Under the pieces are notes generated by a model that saw only the letters and a program-made list of their open reading frames with translations, ran no database searches and was not told where the DNA came from. From NCBI RefSeq assembly GCF_014646095.1, contig NZ_BMMU01000011.1:124001-188000 (forward strand): a stretch of DNA of 64,000 nucleotides, given 5' to 3'. The stretch comes from Streptomyces lacrimifluminis. Lineage in GTDB: Bacteria; Actinomycetota; Actinomycetes; Streptomycetales; Streptomycetaceae. The first letter of the stretch is position 1. Each line of letters starts with the position of its first letter. Below are positions 1-7,944 of the stretch, piece by piece. The translations under genes were made by a program, and so were the position numbers.

Positions 1-765
1 GTGGCGTGGGTGGTGATCGCGGCGACGAAGTCGGGCAGTGAGCTGTTCTCCACGTTCACGTTCCTGCCCGGCAGCGGCTTCACCGGCAACGTGAAGGAGC
101 TGAGCGCCTACCGCGACGGCGTCTACTGGAAGTGGATGGGCAACTCCGCCCTCTACGCCGGCCTCGGCGCCCTCGCCTCGACGGCCGTCTCCGCGATCAG
201 CGGCTACGCGCTGGCGATCTACCGCTTCCGCGGCCGGGAGACGGTGTTCAGCGTCCTGTTGGCGGGCGTGCTGATGCCGCCGGTGATCCTCGCGATCCCC
301 CAGTACCTGCTGCTGGCGAAGGCCGACATCACGGACTCCTACGCGTCCGTGATGCTGCCGCTGATCCTCTCCCCGTACGGCATCTACCTCGCGCGGATCT
401 ACGCCGCCGCGGCGGTGCCGGCCGATGTGGTCGAGGCCGGGCGGATGGACGGCGCGGGCGAGTGGCGCATCTTCACCAGGATCGCGCTCCCGATGATGAT
501 CCCTGGCCTCGTGACGGTGTTCCTGTTCCAGTTCGTGGCCGTGTGGAACAACTTCCTGCTCCCCTACATCATGCTCAGCGACGACGAGAAGTTCCCGATC
601 ACGCTGGGTCTGTTCACGCTTCTCGAACAGGGAGCGAACACCCCGGCCCTCTACACGCTGGTGATCACGGGCGCGTTCCTGGCGGTCCTCCCGCTGATCG
701 CGCTGTTCCTGGTCATCCAGCGGTTCTGGAGCCTGGACCTGCTCTCCGGAGCCGTAAAGTCATGA
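1..765 (+). CDS. Carbohydrate ABC transporter permease, MalG type (5' partial)
   Basis: Inner-membrane permease of a sugar ABC importer. The visible 254 residues hold several hydrophobic segments and the cytoplasmic EAA loop (EAGRMDGAGEWRIF at about residues 145-158), which docks the ATPase in MalG-type permeases. The family normally has about 270-300 residues with an extra N-terminal membrane segment, and the frame is open at base 1, so the start probably lies upstream of the window and the GTG at base 1 is likely an internal codon. Its stop overlaps the start of the next gene (ATGA), so permease and LacI regulator are co-translated. The substrate cannot be read; the nearby alpha-fucosidase makes a fucosylated glycan one possibility (inference). 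Confidence 0.9.
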   Translation: MAWVVIAATKSGSELFSTFTFLPGSGFTGNVKELSAYRDGVYWKWMGNSALYAGLGALASTAVSAISGYALAIYRFRGRETVFSVLLAGVLMPPVILAIPQYLLLAKADITDSYASVMLPLILSPYGIYLARIYAAAAVPADVVEAGRMDGAGEWRIFTRIALPMMIPGLVTVFLFQFVAVWNNFLLPYIMLSDDEKFPITLGLFTLLEQGANTPALYTLVITGAFLAVLPLIALFLVIQRFWSLDLLSGAVKS

Positions 766-1793
766 CCATGAGCAATACCGGGGGCCGGCGCAAACCGCCG
801 ACGATCCATGACGTGGCCCGCGAGGCGGGAGTGTCCCGAGGCACCGTCTCGCGCGTGCTCAACGGCGGGCACTACGTCAGCCCGACCGCCCACGAGGCGG
901 TGAACGCCGCGATCCGCAAGACGGGTTACGTGGTGAACCGACACGCCCGCTCGCTCATCACAGGCCGCTCGGACTCGATCGGCTTCCTGCTGACGGAGCC
1001 TCAGGAACGCTTCTTCGAGGACCCCAACTTCAATGTTCTGCTGCGGGGTTGCACCCAGGCACTGGCGGCCCACGACATCCCGCTGCTGCTGATGCTGGCG
1101 GGCACGGAGGACGAACGGCGCCGCATCACGCGGTACATCACCGCCGGTCATGTCGACGGGGTGCTGCTGGTCTCCAGCCACTCCGGTGATCCGGTCGCGC
1201 AGGAGCTGTGCGAGGCGGGCGTACCGCTGGTGGCGTGCGGCAAGCCGATCGGCCTCGGCTCCAAGGTGAGCTACGTGGCGGCGGCCGACCGCGACGGTGC
1301 CCGGGACATGGTCCGCCACCTCCTGTCATTGGGCCGCCGCCGTATCGCCGTGGTGACCGGCCCGCTCGACACCCCGGGCGGTGTGGAGCGCCTCGCCGGC
1401 TACCGCGAAGTCCTGGCCGAGGAGGGCATCGAGTACGACGAGCGCCTCGTCGTCTCCGGCGACTACAGCCGGGCCAGCGGCGAGGCGGGCGCGGAGCGGC
1501 TGCTGGCCCAGGCCCCGGACCTGGACGCCGTGTTCGTCGCGTCCGACCTGATGGCCCAGGGTGTGCTCACGGCACTGGAGCGCGCGGGACGCGGCGTCCC
1601 CGGGGACGTGTCGGTGGGCGGCTTCGACGACTCCTCGGCCGCCCTGGCCGCCCGCCCCCAGCTGACGACCATCCGGCAGCCCTACGACCGGATCAGCGCC
1701 GAGATGGTCAGGGTGCTGCTCGCGCAGATCGGCGGCGAGGATCCGGCGGCGGTGATCCTGCCCACCGAGCTGATCAAGCGGGGATCCGCCTGA
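762..1793 (+). CDS. LacI-family transcriptional regulator
   Basis: Sugar-responsive DNA-binding repressor, 343 residues, the usual LacI length. The N-terminal helix-turn-helix (PTIHDVAREAGVSRGTVSRV, about residues 12-31) and hinge are typical. The rest matches the periplasmic-binding-protein-like effector domain, including SVGGFDDSSAA near the C terminus. The ATG at 762 overlaps the permease stop by four bases, which fixes this start. Its place as last gene of the ABC transporter operon suggests it controls that operon in response to the imported sugar (inference from neighbourhood). Confidence 0.93.
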   Translation: MTMSNTGGRRKPPTIHDVAREAGVSRGTVSRVLNGGHYVSPTAHEAVNAAIRKTGYVVNRHARSLITGRSDSIGFLLTEPQERFFEDPNFNVLLRGCTQALAAHDIPLLLMLAGTEDERRRITRYITAGHVDGVLLVSSHSGDPVAQELCEAGVPLVACGKPIGLGSKVSYVAAADRDGARDMVRHLLSLGRRRIAVVTGPLDTPGGVERLAGYREVLAEEGIEYDERLVVSGDYSRASGEAGAERLLAQAPDLDAVFVASDLMAQGVLTALERAGRGVPGDVSVGGFDDSSAALAARPQLTTIRQPYDRISAEMVRVLLAQIGGEDPAAVILPTELIKRGSA

Positions 1794-1827
1794 GCCGGCG
1801 GTCACACCACCTCAGCCACGTCGGTAT

Positions 1828-1844
1828 TTATGCACACGCATTAA
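1828..1844. promoter_or_regulatory. Imperfect inverted repeat before MarR gene
   Basis: TTATGC and GCATTAA flank the spacer ACAC directly upstream of the MarR start at 1846. The arms match over seven bases with one mismatch when the preceding T is included. The short A/T-rich palindrome and its place over the likely promoter fit an autoregulatory MarR operator. The half-site resembles the arms of the palindrome before the MFS gene at 32.7 kb (TTACATGC/GCATGTAA). Confidence 0.45.
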
Positions 1845-1845
1845 C

Positions 1846-2274
1846 ATGGGGTGCATGGCAACGAACAAGGCCGGTGCGGGGCTCGCGGACCAGTGGCGGG
1901 ACATCCTGGTGACGCATGCGCGCACGATGTGCGAGATCGACCGTGTGCTGCATCCGCACGGCCTGGGCGCCAGTGACTTCGAGGTGCTCGACGTCCTCGT
2001 CTCCGAGGCCGGTGGCGCGAGAGAGGTCTCCGACTCGGGCGAGCAGTGCCGGGTGCAGGACATCGCCGGGCGGGTCCACCTCAGCCAGAGCGCGCTGTCA
2101 CGGCTCATCGGGCGGCTGGAGAAGGACGGTCTGGTGGAGCGCAGCATGTGTGTGGAGGACCGGCGGGGGGTGTGGGTGGCTCTGACAGCCCGGGGACGAG
2201 AGCTGCACGAAGAGGTTTTGCCGCTTCAACGTGCCGCTCTGGCCCGGACGTTGGGGACCGGGGCGGACAGGTAG
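1846..2274 (+). CDS. MarR-family transcriptional regulator
   Basis: Winged-helix regulator of 142 residues, the usual MarR size. The recognition helix region LSQSALSRLIGRLEKDGLVERS and the wing (MCVEDRRGVWVALTARG) are clear at about residues 75-110. It has an unusual insertion, SEAGGAREVSDSGEQCRVQD, between the second and third helices, carrying a lone Cys. The start could also be ATG 1855 (MATNKAG); neither has a good Shine-Dalgarno, so translation may be leaderless. Its stop codon TAG lies inside a dispersed repeat starting at 2268. Target unknown. Confidence 0.9.
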   Translation: MGCMATNKAGAGLADQWRDILVTHARTMCEIDRVLHPHGLGASDFEVLDVLVSEAGGAREVSDSGEQCRVQDIAGRVHLSQSALSRLIGRLEKDGLVERSMCVEDRRGVWVALTARGRELHEEVLPLQRAALARTLGTGADR

Positions 2275-2340
2275 TCCGTTTGCTGCGGGCCGGTGGGGCT
2301 TGTCACGCGGTTCTCCGCGCCCCTTGCGGGGGCCCGGGAA
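2268..2340. repeat. Dispersed Streptomyces intergenic repeat, copy 1 (variant)
   Basis: This stretch shares a core (CAGGTAGT.CGTTTGCTGCGG followed by GCCGGTGGGG.CTTGTC) with the copy at 53497. It then diverges into a hairpin-forming CCGCGCCCCTTGCGGGG type ending. The stop codon of the upstream MarR gene lies in the first bases of the repeat. Such GC-rich elements commonly sit at gene ends in Streptomyces and could act as transcript terminators. Confidence 0.7.
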
Positions 2341-2343
2341 TCA

Positions 2344-2644
2344 TCAGTGCAGCAGTTGTCGTACCGCCGCGAACGCCGCCTCGACCGTGGCCGGGTCCGC
2401 GCCCGGGCGGGCCAGGGCGCTCATCGGGATCGGGGGGACCGGGGGCAGGCCCCCGTACGGGGTGAGGCCGTCGGGGGCCGGGCCCACCATGGCCAGCCGG
2501 GCCACGCCCCGGCCGGTGCGGGCGAGGTCAAGGACCCCCGCCGGATAGCCCGCGTCGCCGACCACCGACGCCGCGACGCCCTGCTCGGCGAGGGTCGCGA
2601 TGGCCCGGCGGCGGATGGCGCAGAAGTCCCCGATCGCGACCAGC
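2344..2644 (-). pseudogene. LysR-type regulator remnant (C-terminal substrate-binding part)
   Basis: About 100 codons resemble the end of a LysR effector-binding domain (CAIRRRAIATLAEQGVAASV, then a Gly-rich segment, then ATVEAAFAAVRQLL and a stop). No DNA-binding domain is present. Upstream in this frame the sequence becomes low-complexity and runs antisense to an FAD-oxidase remnant on the other strand, so the gene has been truncated at about 2644-2670. The open frame that continues to 2868 is judged antisense shadow. Confidence 0.55.
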
Positions 2645-2670
2645 GGGACGGGCTCCGGGGCGGCCGGGGG

Positions 2671-2913
2671 CGCCCAGCCGATCATCGTGGTCGACCCGGA
2701 CCTGAACGGGCTGCCGGACGCGGCCTGGGAGGCTGCGGGCGAGAGCTTCGCCCTGGCACTGCGGCTCGGCGGGACACTGAGCGGCGAGCACGGAGTGGGA
2801 GTGCTGAAGCGGCAGCGGGTCGCCGACGAACTGGGGCCCGCCGCCCACGCGTTGCAGCGGCGCGTCAAGGACGCGTCGATCCGCTGGGCGTCCTCGACCC
2901 CGGCAAGTCCCTT
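2671..2913 (+). pseudogene. FAD-linked oxidase C-terminal remnant, frameshifted
   Basis: The translation carries the signature of the C-terminal domain of FAD-linked oxidases of the glycolate oxidase/D-lactate dehydrogenase type: IVVDPDLNG, then LGGTLSGEHGVGVLKR, then LGPAAHALQRRVKDA. The conserved ending DPLGVLDPGKSL lies in a different frame, so a one- or two-base indel near 2876 breaks the gene. Everything N-terminal (FAD-binding domain, about 350 residues) is missing. It abuts the LysR remnant head to head, suggesting one deletion joined two damaged genes. Confidence 0.8.
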
Positions 2914-2928
2914 TGGCCGGCTGAGGGT

Positions 2929-3339
2929 TCAGTACTGGAACGGCCTGGCCAGCAGGGTGCGTACACCCTCGGAGGTGACCGTCATCCCGTGCGGGGAGGC
3001 CGCGTCGATGGTGAGCGAGAGATCGCCGGTGGGCCACTGGTCGGCGAGCGCGCCCAGCGGGATCAGACGGTAGCGGGCGACGGACGGCAGCAGCTCGGCC
3101 AGTTCGGGTTCCGAGGTGAACACGGGCACGGCCTCCCGCCCGTCCCGCTCCTCCAGGACGGGCAGGGCCACGGTCGAGGGATTTCCGGCGTCCACGTCAC
3201 TGACGTCGTCCGGTACAGGGACCAGGACGTCACTCATCGCGAGGACGTCCAGCGCGGCCGGATCCTGGGTGTTGTCGGCCAGGGCGTCGAGCGCCCGTCG
3301 GGCCGGAGTGGCGGTGTGATGGTGTGCGGGCGTCTCCAT
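2929..3339 (-). CDS. SseB-family protein
   Basis: A 136-residue protein with the SseB-like pattern: ALPVLEERDGREAVPVFTSEPEL, then a long C-terminal segment about promoter-like 'good day' residues ending LLARPFQY. SseB domains are small alpha/beta modules of poorly known function in actinomycetes. The ATG at 3339 is chosen because GGAGGATCC lies just upstream on the same strand; the frame extends further but without coding character. It stands alone, divergent from the fucosidase. Confidence 0.75.
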   Translation of the reverse strand: METPAHHHTATPARRALDALADNTQDPAALDVLAMSDVLVPVPDDVSDVDAGNPSTVALPVLEERDGREAVPVFTSEPELAELLPSVARYRLIPLGALADQWPTGDLSLTIDAASPHGMTVTSEGVRTLLARPFQY

Positions 3340-3528
3340 GGGGGGATCCTCCGGTCGTGGCTGTCGTGCGGACCGCCCGGGACGCTGTCGGTCCCGGGCG
3401 CGGTGTGCGTCGCCTACCCGACCGGGTCGCGGGCATGCGTCCTGCCGACAGGGGACGTCGGGGACGCGCTGTGTCGCTGATCCAGATCCCACAGCGATCG
3501 CCACCCATGGTGAGAACGGACCAGTAAT

Positions 3529-3572
3529 GGTGACCGTCACCCACGCGCGCGCCGACAGCCCGTGCCTAGCGT
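3529..3572 (+). promoter_or_regulatory. Candidate operator and -10 box of the fucosidase gene
   Basis: GGTGAC-C-GTCACC (3529-3541) is a perfect inverted repeat. TAGCGT at 3567-3572 is a plausible -10 box, six bases before the ATG at 3579, so the message is probably leaderless. A repressor bound at the palindrome would sit near the -35 region. No strong -35 hexamer is visible. Confidence 0.4.
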
Positions 3573-3578
3573 GGGCGT

Positions 3579-4844
3579 ATGCCGATGCAACCCTGGTTCT
3601 CCGATGCCAAGCTGGGCATCTTCATCCACTACGGCATCTACGCCGTGGACGGGTGGGCCGAGTCGTGGTCCTTCTACACGGGCGAGGTCACGCACGAGGA
3701 GTACATGAAACAGCTCGACCGTTTCACCGCCTCCCGCTACGACCCGCAGGCCTGGGCGGAGCTGTTCGCCCGCGTCGGCGCCCAGTACGCCGTCCTCACC
3801 ACCAAGCACCACGACGGCGTGGCCCTGTGGGACACCGACCACCGCGGTCTGGACGTGGTCCGGAACACTCCGGCCGGCCGCGACCTGGTCACCGGCTTCG
3901 TCGACGCCCTGCGCGAGCGGAACCTGAAGGTCGGCCTCTACTACTCGCACTCCGACTGGAACCACCCCGACTATGCGAGCGAGCGTCGCCCGGGACCGCA
4001 CATCGTCGAGCCCAACGACTACTCCCAGGCCCGCCCCGGCGAGGAGGACCCGGAGGCCTGGGCGCGCTATCTCGCCTACCGCGACGGCCAGGTGGGCGAG
4101 CTGGTCGAACGTTTCCGCCCCGACATCCTCTGGTTCGACGGCGAGTGGGAGCGCACCGAGGAGCAGTGGCGGATGCGGGAGCTGTCCGAGCTGATCCTCG
4201 CGGGCAACCCGGACACCGTCCTCAACGCCCGCATGCTCGGCTACGGCGACTACGCCACCCCCGAGCAGGGCGTTCCGCTGGTCGCCCCGGACGGCCCGTG
4301 GGAGCTGTGCCTGACGATCAACGGCTCATGGAGCCACCGGGCCGAGGACCGCGACTTCAAGTCGGTGCGCCAGCTGGTGCGCTACTTCACGGAGACGATC
4401 GGCATGGGCGGCAACCTGCTGCTCGCGGCCGGCCCGAGGGAGGACGGCACGATTCCCCCGGAGCAGGTCGAGCGCCTGGAAGGGCTCGGTTCCTGGGTCA
4501 CGAAGCACGCCGACGCGGTGTACGGCACGGTCGCGGGCCTGCCCGCCGGGCACCACTACGGGCCGAGCACCCTCTCCGCCGACCGGCGCACCCTGTACCT
4601 GATCTGCTTCGACGCGCCCCGCGAGGCAGTGTCGATCCGGGGCCTGCGCAACGCCGTACGGCGCGTCTCGGTCGTCGGTACGGGCACCGAGCTGGGCCAC
4701 CACGTCACCGGGGGCCTGGACAAGGTGCCGGGCGTGACCTGGATCGACGCACCCGGGGCGGCCGACCTCGACGTGTACGCGACCGTCCTGGCGGTGGAGC
4801 TCGACGGTGAGCTGGACCTCTACCGGGGCACGGGCCGCGACTGA
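3579..4844 (+). CDS. GH29 alpha-L-fucosidase
   Basis: Hydrolyses terminal alpha-L-fucose from glycans. The 421 residues start almost at the catalytic domain: WFSDAKLGIFIHYGIYAV, then TTKHHDGVALWD, GLYYSHSDWNHPDY, and the nucleophile region PDILWFDGEW, where Asp187 is the expected catalytic nucleophile. GNLLLAAGPREDG follows, then a short C-terminal beta domain. There is no signal peptide, so it probably acts in the cytoplasm on imported oligosaccharides. This fits the ABC permease and LacI regulator about 2 kb away, although they are not in one operon. Confidence 0.93.
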   Translation: MPMQPWFSDAKLGIFIHYGIYAVDGWAESWSFYTGEVTHEEYMKQLDRFTASRYDPQAWAELFARVGAQYAVLTTKHHDGVALWDTDHRGLDVVRNTPAGRDLVTGFVDALRERNLKVGLYYSHSDWNHPDYASERRPGPHIVEPNDYSQARPGEEDPEAWARYLAYRDGQVGELVERFRPDILWFDGEWERTEEQWRMRELSELILAGNPDTVLNARMLGYGDYATPEQGVPLVAPDGPWELCLTINGSWSHRAEDRDFKSVRQLVRYFTETIGMGGNLLLAAGPREDGTIPPEQVERLEGLGSWVTKHADAVYGTVAGLPAGHHYGPSTLSADRRTLYLICFDAPREAVSIRGLRNAVRRVSVVGTGTELGHHVTGGLDKVPGVTWIDAPGAADLDVYATVLAVELDGELDLYRGTGRD

Positions 4845-4860
4845 CGGGCGAACGCGGCAC

Positions 4861-4903
4861 GGCCGGCCTGCCGCTGGATACGGAATCCAGGAGCAGGCCG
4901 GCC
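4861..4903. terminator. Long bidirectional hairpin between fucosidase and Nudix genes
   Basis: GGCCGGCCTGC (4861-4871) pairs perfectly with GCAGGCCGGCC (4893-4903). Inside, CTGGAT (4874-4879) pairs with ATCCAG (4885-4890). The two-step hairpin sits between two converging genes and has no U-tract, as is usual for high-GC actinomycete terminators. Confidence 0.85.
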
Positions 4904-4944
4904 GGATCGTCCGCCAGGCCGTTCTCCGCGCCGCGACGGTCAGG

Positions 4945-5439
4945 TCATGCGAAACTCGCGAAACCCGTGGTGTCGAACCAGGTGGGAATCTCGGCGTCGG
5001 GCATCGCCTGCTTGATCCGGAACAGCGCGAACTCGTTCAGTTCGGGCAGGGCGTCCACCGCGAACCAGCCGACGTCCAGGGACTCGTCGTCGTTGACCCG
5101 CGCCTCCCCGCCGACGGCCCGGCAGCGGAAGGTGATGTCCATGTACTGGCAGACGTCCCCGTTCTCGTACGTCACCGGGTCCAGGGCCTGGACGAGCACC
5201 ACCCGTTCGGGCACGCACCGGACCGCCGTCTCCTCGTAGACCTCCCGCACCGCGCAGGCCGCCGGCTGCTCGCCCGGGTCCGGGATGCCGCCGACCACCG
5301 ACCACTTGCGGGTGTCGGTACGCCGTCCCAGGAGCACTCTGCCCTCGTCGTCGAAGACAAGGGCGGTGACACCGGGCAGCCAGAGCAACTGACGGCCGGC
5401 GGAGGCACGGAGAGCGCTGATGAAGTCAGGAGTAGCCAT
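4945..5439 (-). CDS. Nudix hydrolase
   Basis: A 164-residue pyrophosphohydrolase. The Nudix box is complete at about residues 51-73 (GIPDPGE, then REVYEETA), supplying the Mg2+-binding glutamates. The sequence around the box (LPGVTALVFDDEGRVLLGRR, KWSVVGG) resembles the MutT/ADP-ribose group. The substrate cannot be deduced. It converges on the fucosidase and lies 66 bp from the downstream lipoprotein acyltransferase. Confidence 0.92.
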   Translation of the reverse strand: MATPDFISALRASAGRQLLWLPGVTALVFDDEGRVLLGRRTDTRKWSVVGGIPDPGEQPAACAVREVYEETAVRCVPERVVLVQALDPVTYENGDVCQYMDITFRCRAVGGEARVNDDESLDVGWFAVDALPELNEFALFRIKQAMPDAEIPTWFDTTGFASFA

Positions 5440-5505
5440 GCCCCGACCCTAACCGGGTGGCCCTGTCACTCCTGTTGATCACGGGGGCGTGCGACCGGCG
5501 TACGA

Positions 5506-7116
5506 CTACACGCCACCGGCGCGCCGCCCGCGCACACCCGCGCCGATCGCCCAGCCGAGACCGCCGGCGGCGACCAGGACGAGGAGCATCTCCGGCAGGA
5601 TGCCGAGTTTGGTGGCCGGCGTCTCCGAGGAGCGCAGCGGCACCTTCTGGACGAGCGAGTCGGCGACGAACATGCCCGTCCTCTGGGTGATCCTCCCGTC
5701 CGGCATGATGATCGCGCTCACACCGCTGGTCACCGGGACCGTGACGGTCCGGCTGTGCTCGACGGCGCGGACACGGGACATCGCGAGTTGTTGGTAGGTC
5801 ATCTCGCTGCGGTCGAAGGTGGCGTTGTTGCTCGGCACGGAGATCATCTGGGCGCCGTGGGTGACGGTGTCACGCACCGCCCAGTCGAAGGCGGCCTCGT
5901 AGCAGGTGGCCAGGCCGACCTTGGCGCCGTCCATGGTGAACACACCCGGCTCGGAGCCCCGGCTGAAGTCCTGGCGGACCATCGTCGTCCAGTTCTTGTT
6001 GATGTGGTCGAGCATCGAGCGCAGCGGGAGGTACTCGCCGAAGGGCTGTACCTGCCGCTTGTCGTAGGTGTCGGTCGGGCCCTTCTCCGGGTCCCACAGG
6101 ATCTGCTCGTTGTAGAGCTTGCCGTCCCGTTCGACGACACCGCCGACCGAGATGGGCGCGTCGATCGCCCTGGCCGCGTTCTCGATGACCGCGGCGGCGT
6201 CCGGGTTGGCGAAGGGGTCGATGTCGGAGGAGTTCTCCGGCCACAGCACGAAGTCGGGCTGTGCCACCTTGCCCGCCCTGACCTGCGCGGCCAGCCGCTC
6301 GGTCTCACGTGCGTGGTAGTCGAGCACGGCACGCCGCTGGGAGTTGAAGTCGAGGCCCGCGCGGGGCACGTTGCCCTGGATGACGGCGACCGTCGCGGTG
6401 CCGACCTCGGCCTTGTCGCTCACCAGCGTCCGCGCGGCCAGGGTGCCCACCACGGGGACGACCACGCTCAGCGCGGCGACGACCGCTGCAACGTGCGGTA
6501 CGGCACCGGTACGACGCCACTCGATCACCTGGCGGACAACCTCGTTCAGGCCGAATCCGCACAGGACGACCGCGAAGCCGAGTACCGGAGTGCCGCCCAG
6601 CGCGGCCAACGGCAGGAAGACGCCGTCCGCCTGGCCGAAGGCGATCTTGCCCCAGGGGAAGCCGCGGAACGGCACACGCGCGCGTGCCGCCTCGCCCGCG
6701 ATCCACACGGCCGCCGCCCACAGGGGCCACCCGGGCAGCTTCGACACGACGGAGACGCCCGCGCCGACCAGCGCGACGAAGACCGCCTCGATGACGACCA
6801 GCGCCAGCCAGGGTCCCGGGCCGACCTCCACGCCCGTCCACACCAGCAGCGGCAGCAGGAACCCGAGACCGAACAGGTAGCCGAGACCGAGCCCCGCCTT
6901 CCAGGACCGGCCGCGCAGCACCCAGCCGAAGATCCCGAAGGCCGGCAGGGCGAGCCACCACAGGGTGCGCGGCGGGAAGCTGACGTACAGCAGCACTCCG
7001 GCGAGCGCGGCGGTGGCGGCCGGCCAGAGGCGCAGCAGCCGCGCGCGGCGCGAAGCGGGCGCGAGCTGCGGTTCGAGCTGGTCCGGCTCGTCTATGGAAG
7101 GAACGGTGGCGGTCAC
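5506..7116 (-). CDS. lnt: Apolipoprotein N-acyltransferase
   Basis: Integral membrane enzyme that adds the third acyl chain to the N-terminal cysteine of lipoproteins. The 536 residues hold about six hydrophobic segments in the first 230, a C-N hydrolase (nitrilase) domain at about 240-490, and a last membrane segment at about 505-525. The nitrilase triad is visible: Glu294 (LWPENSSD), Lys353 (YDKRQVQPFGEYLP) and Cys405 (GLATCYE). GTG 7116 is chosen because the protein upstream of it loses coding character; there is no ATG nearby. Streptomyces often carry two Lnt homologues, so it need not be the only one. Confidence 0.93.
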   Translation of the reverse strand: MTATVPSIDEPDQLEPQLAPASRRARLLRLWPAATAALAGVLLYVSFPPRTLWWLALPAFGIFGWVLRGRSWKAGLGLGYLFGLGFLLPLLVWTGVEVGPGPWLALVVIEAVFVALVGAGVSVVSKLPGWPLWAAAVWIAGEAARARVPFRGFPWGKIAFGQADGVFLPLAALGGTPVLGFAVVLCGFGLNEVVRQVIEWRRTGAVPHVAAVVAALSVVVPVVGTLAARTLVSDKAEVGTATVAVIQGNVPRAGLDFNSQRRAVLDYHARETERLAAQVRAGKVAQPDFVLWPENSSDIDPFANPDAAAVIENAARAIDAPISVGGVVERDGKLYNEQILWDPEKGPTDTYDKRQVQPFGEYLPLRSMLDHINKNWTTMVRQDFSRGSEPGVFTMDGAKVGLATCYEAAFDWAVRDTVTHGAQMISVPSNNATFDRSEMTYQQLAMSRVRAVEHSRTVTVPVTSGVSAIIMPDGRITQRTGMFVADSLVQKVPLRSSETPATKLGILPEMLLVLVAAGGLGWAIGAGVRGRRAGGV

Positions 7117-7317
7117 TCCGGGAGTGTACGGCGCCTGCCCAGAGCGCCGACAGCACGGTCCGGCCCGTTCCGGTGGGCCCGCTCCGGCCCGTCTGCCGCA
7201 TCGTTCCTGCACAACTTGTCCACACGTCCGATCGTGTACGAGATGACGGCCACCGCGCCGACACGCGCGCGGGAAGTGCGGGAACGCCGGTAGGTCCCCG
7301 GAGGAGCGACCGGAACG

Positions 7318-7860
7318 TCAGTGCGCGGCCCCCGCCGCACCCGACCGCAGCTGGTCCCTGATGACGCGTACGGCCGCCTCCGCGTTGTCCACCGTGATCG
7401 TGAACAGATGCCCGTCCCCGAGGCGCAGCACGACTCCCTCGCCCCGGCGTACGACGACCGCGGTGCCCTGATGGGGCCGCCAGCGGTAGCCCCAGCCGCC
7501 CCACTGACGCGGGGTGACCCTGGCCACGAAGTCGGCGCCGACGATCTGGGACAACGGAATACGGCGGCGCGGCACACCGATGTGGCCGCAGCGCACTTCC
7601 AGGGAGTCCTTGTCGATCTTCACGGAGACGTGCACGAACGCGAGGGTGCCGAAGAGGACGAGCAGCCCCGCCGCGATGCAGCCCACGACGGACATGGCGA
7701 GCGGTGCGACGCCGGACGTCCACGCCGAGTCGACCGCGAGCTCGATACCGAGCGCCATGAAGGCGCAGCCGCCGAGCGCCAGCAGCCACTGGACGCGGTT
7801 GGTCGCCCGGCCGGTCCAGATCTCGCTCGGCACGGTTTCGTCGCGGGGGAGGTCCCTCAT
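7318..7860 (-). CDS. Membrane protein with two N-terminal TM segments (PH-like)
   Basis: A 180-residue protein not recognised by name. Residues about 25-80 form two hydrophobic helices (WLLALGGCAFMALGIELAV; MSVVGCIAAGLLVLFGTLAFV). The rest looks like a small beta-rich domain (VSVKIDKDSLEVRCGHIGVPRRRIPLSQI, then VVVRRGEGVVLRLGDG and a C-terminal helix), the layout of bacterial PH-like domains. ATG 7860 fits the coding start. It follows the racemase gene on the same strand. Function unknown. Confidence 0.75.
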   Translation of the reverse strand: MRDLPRDETVPSEIWTGRATNRVQWLLALGGCAFMALGIELAVDSAWTSGVAPLAMSVVGCIAAGLLVLFGTLAFVHVSVKIDKDSLEVRCGHIGVPRRRIPLSQIVGADFVARVTPRQWGGWGYRWRPHQGTAVVVRRGEGVVLRLGDGHLFTITVDNAEAAVRVIRDQLRSGAAGAAH

Positions 7861-7944
7861 ACCTACGAGACTACTCAGGTTCCGCTGCGCGGGCACCGGC
7901 TTGCGGAGGGTGACTGCTCCGCCTGGCCGCCCCACGGCCCCCGG

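Noticed and set aside
5440..5505. Possible small RNA or gene between Nudix and lnt genes
   Set aside because: Only 66 bp, no hairpin or promoter clear enough.
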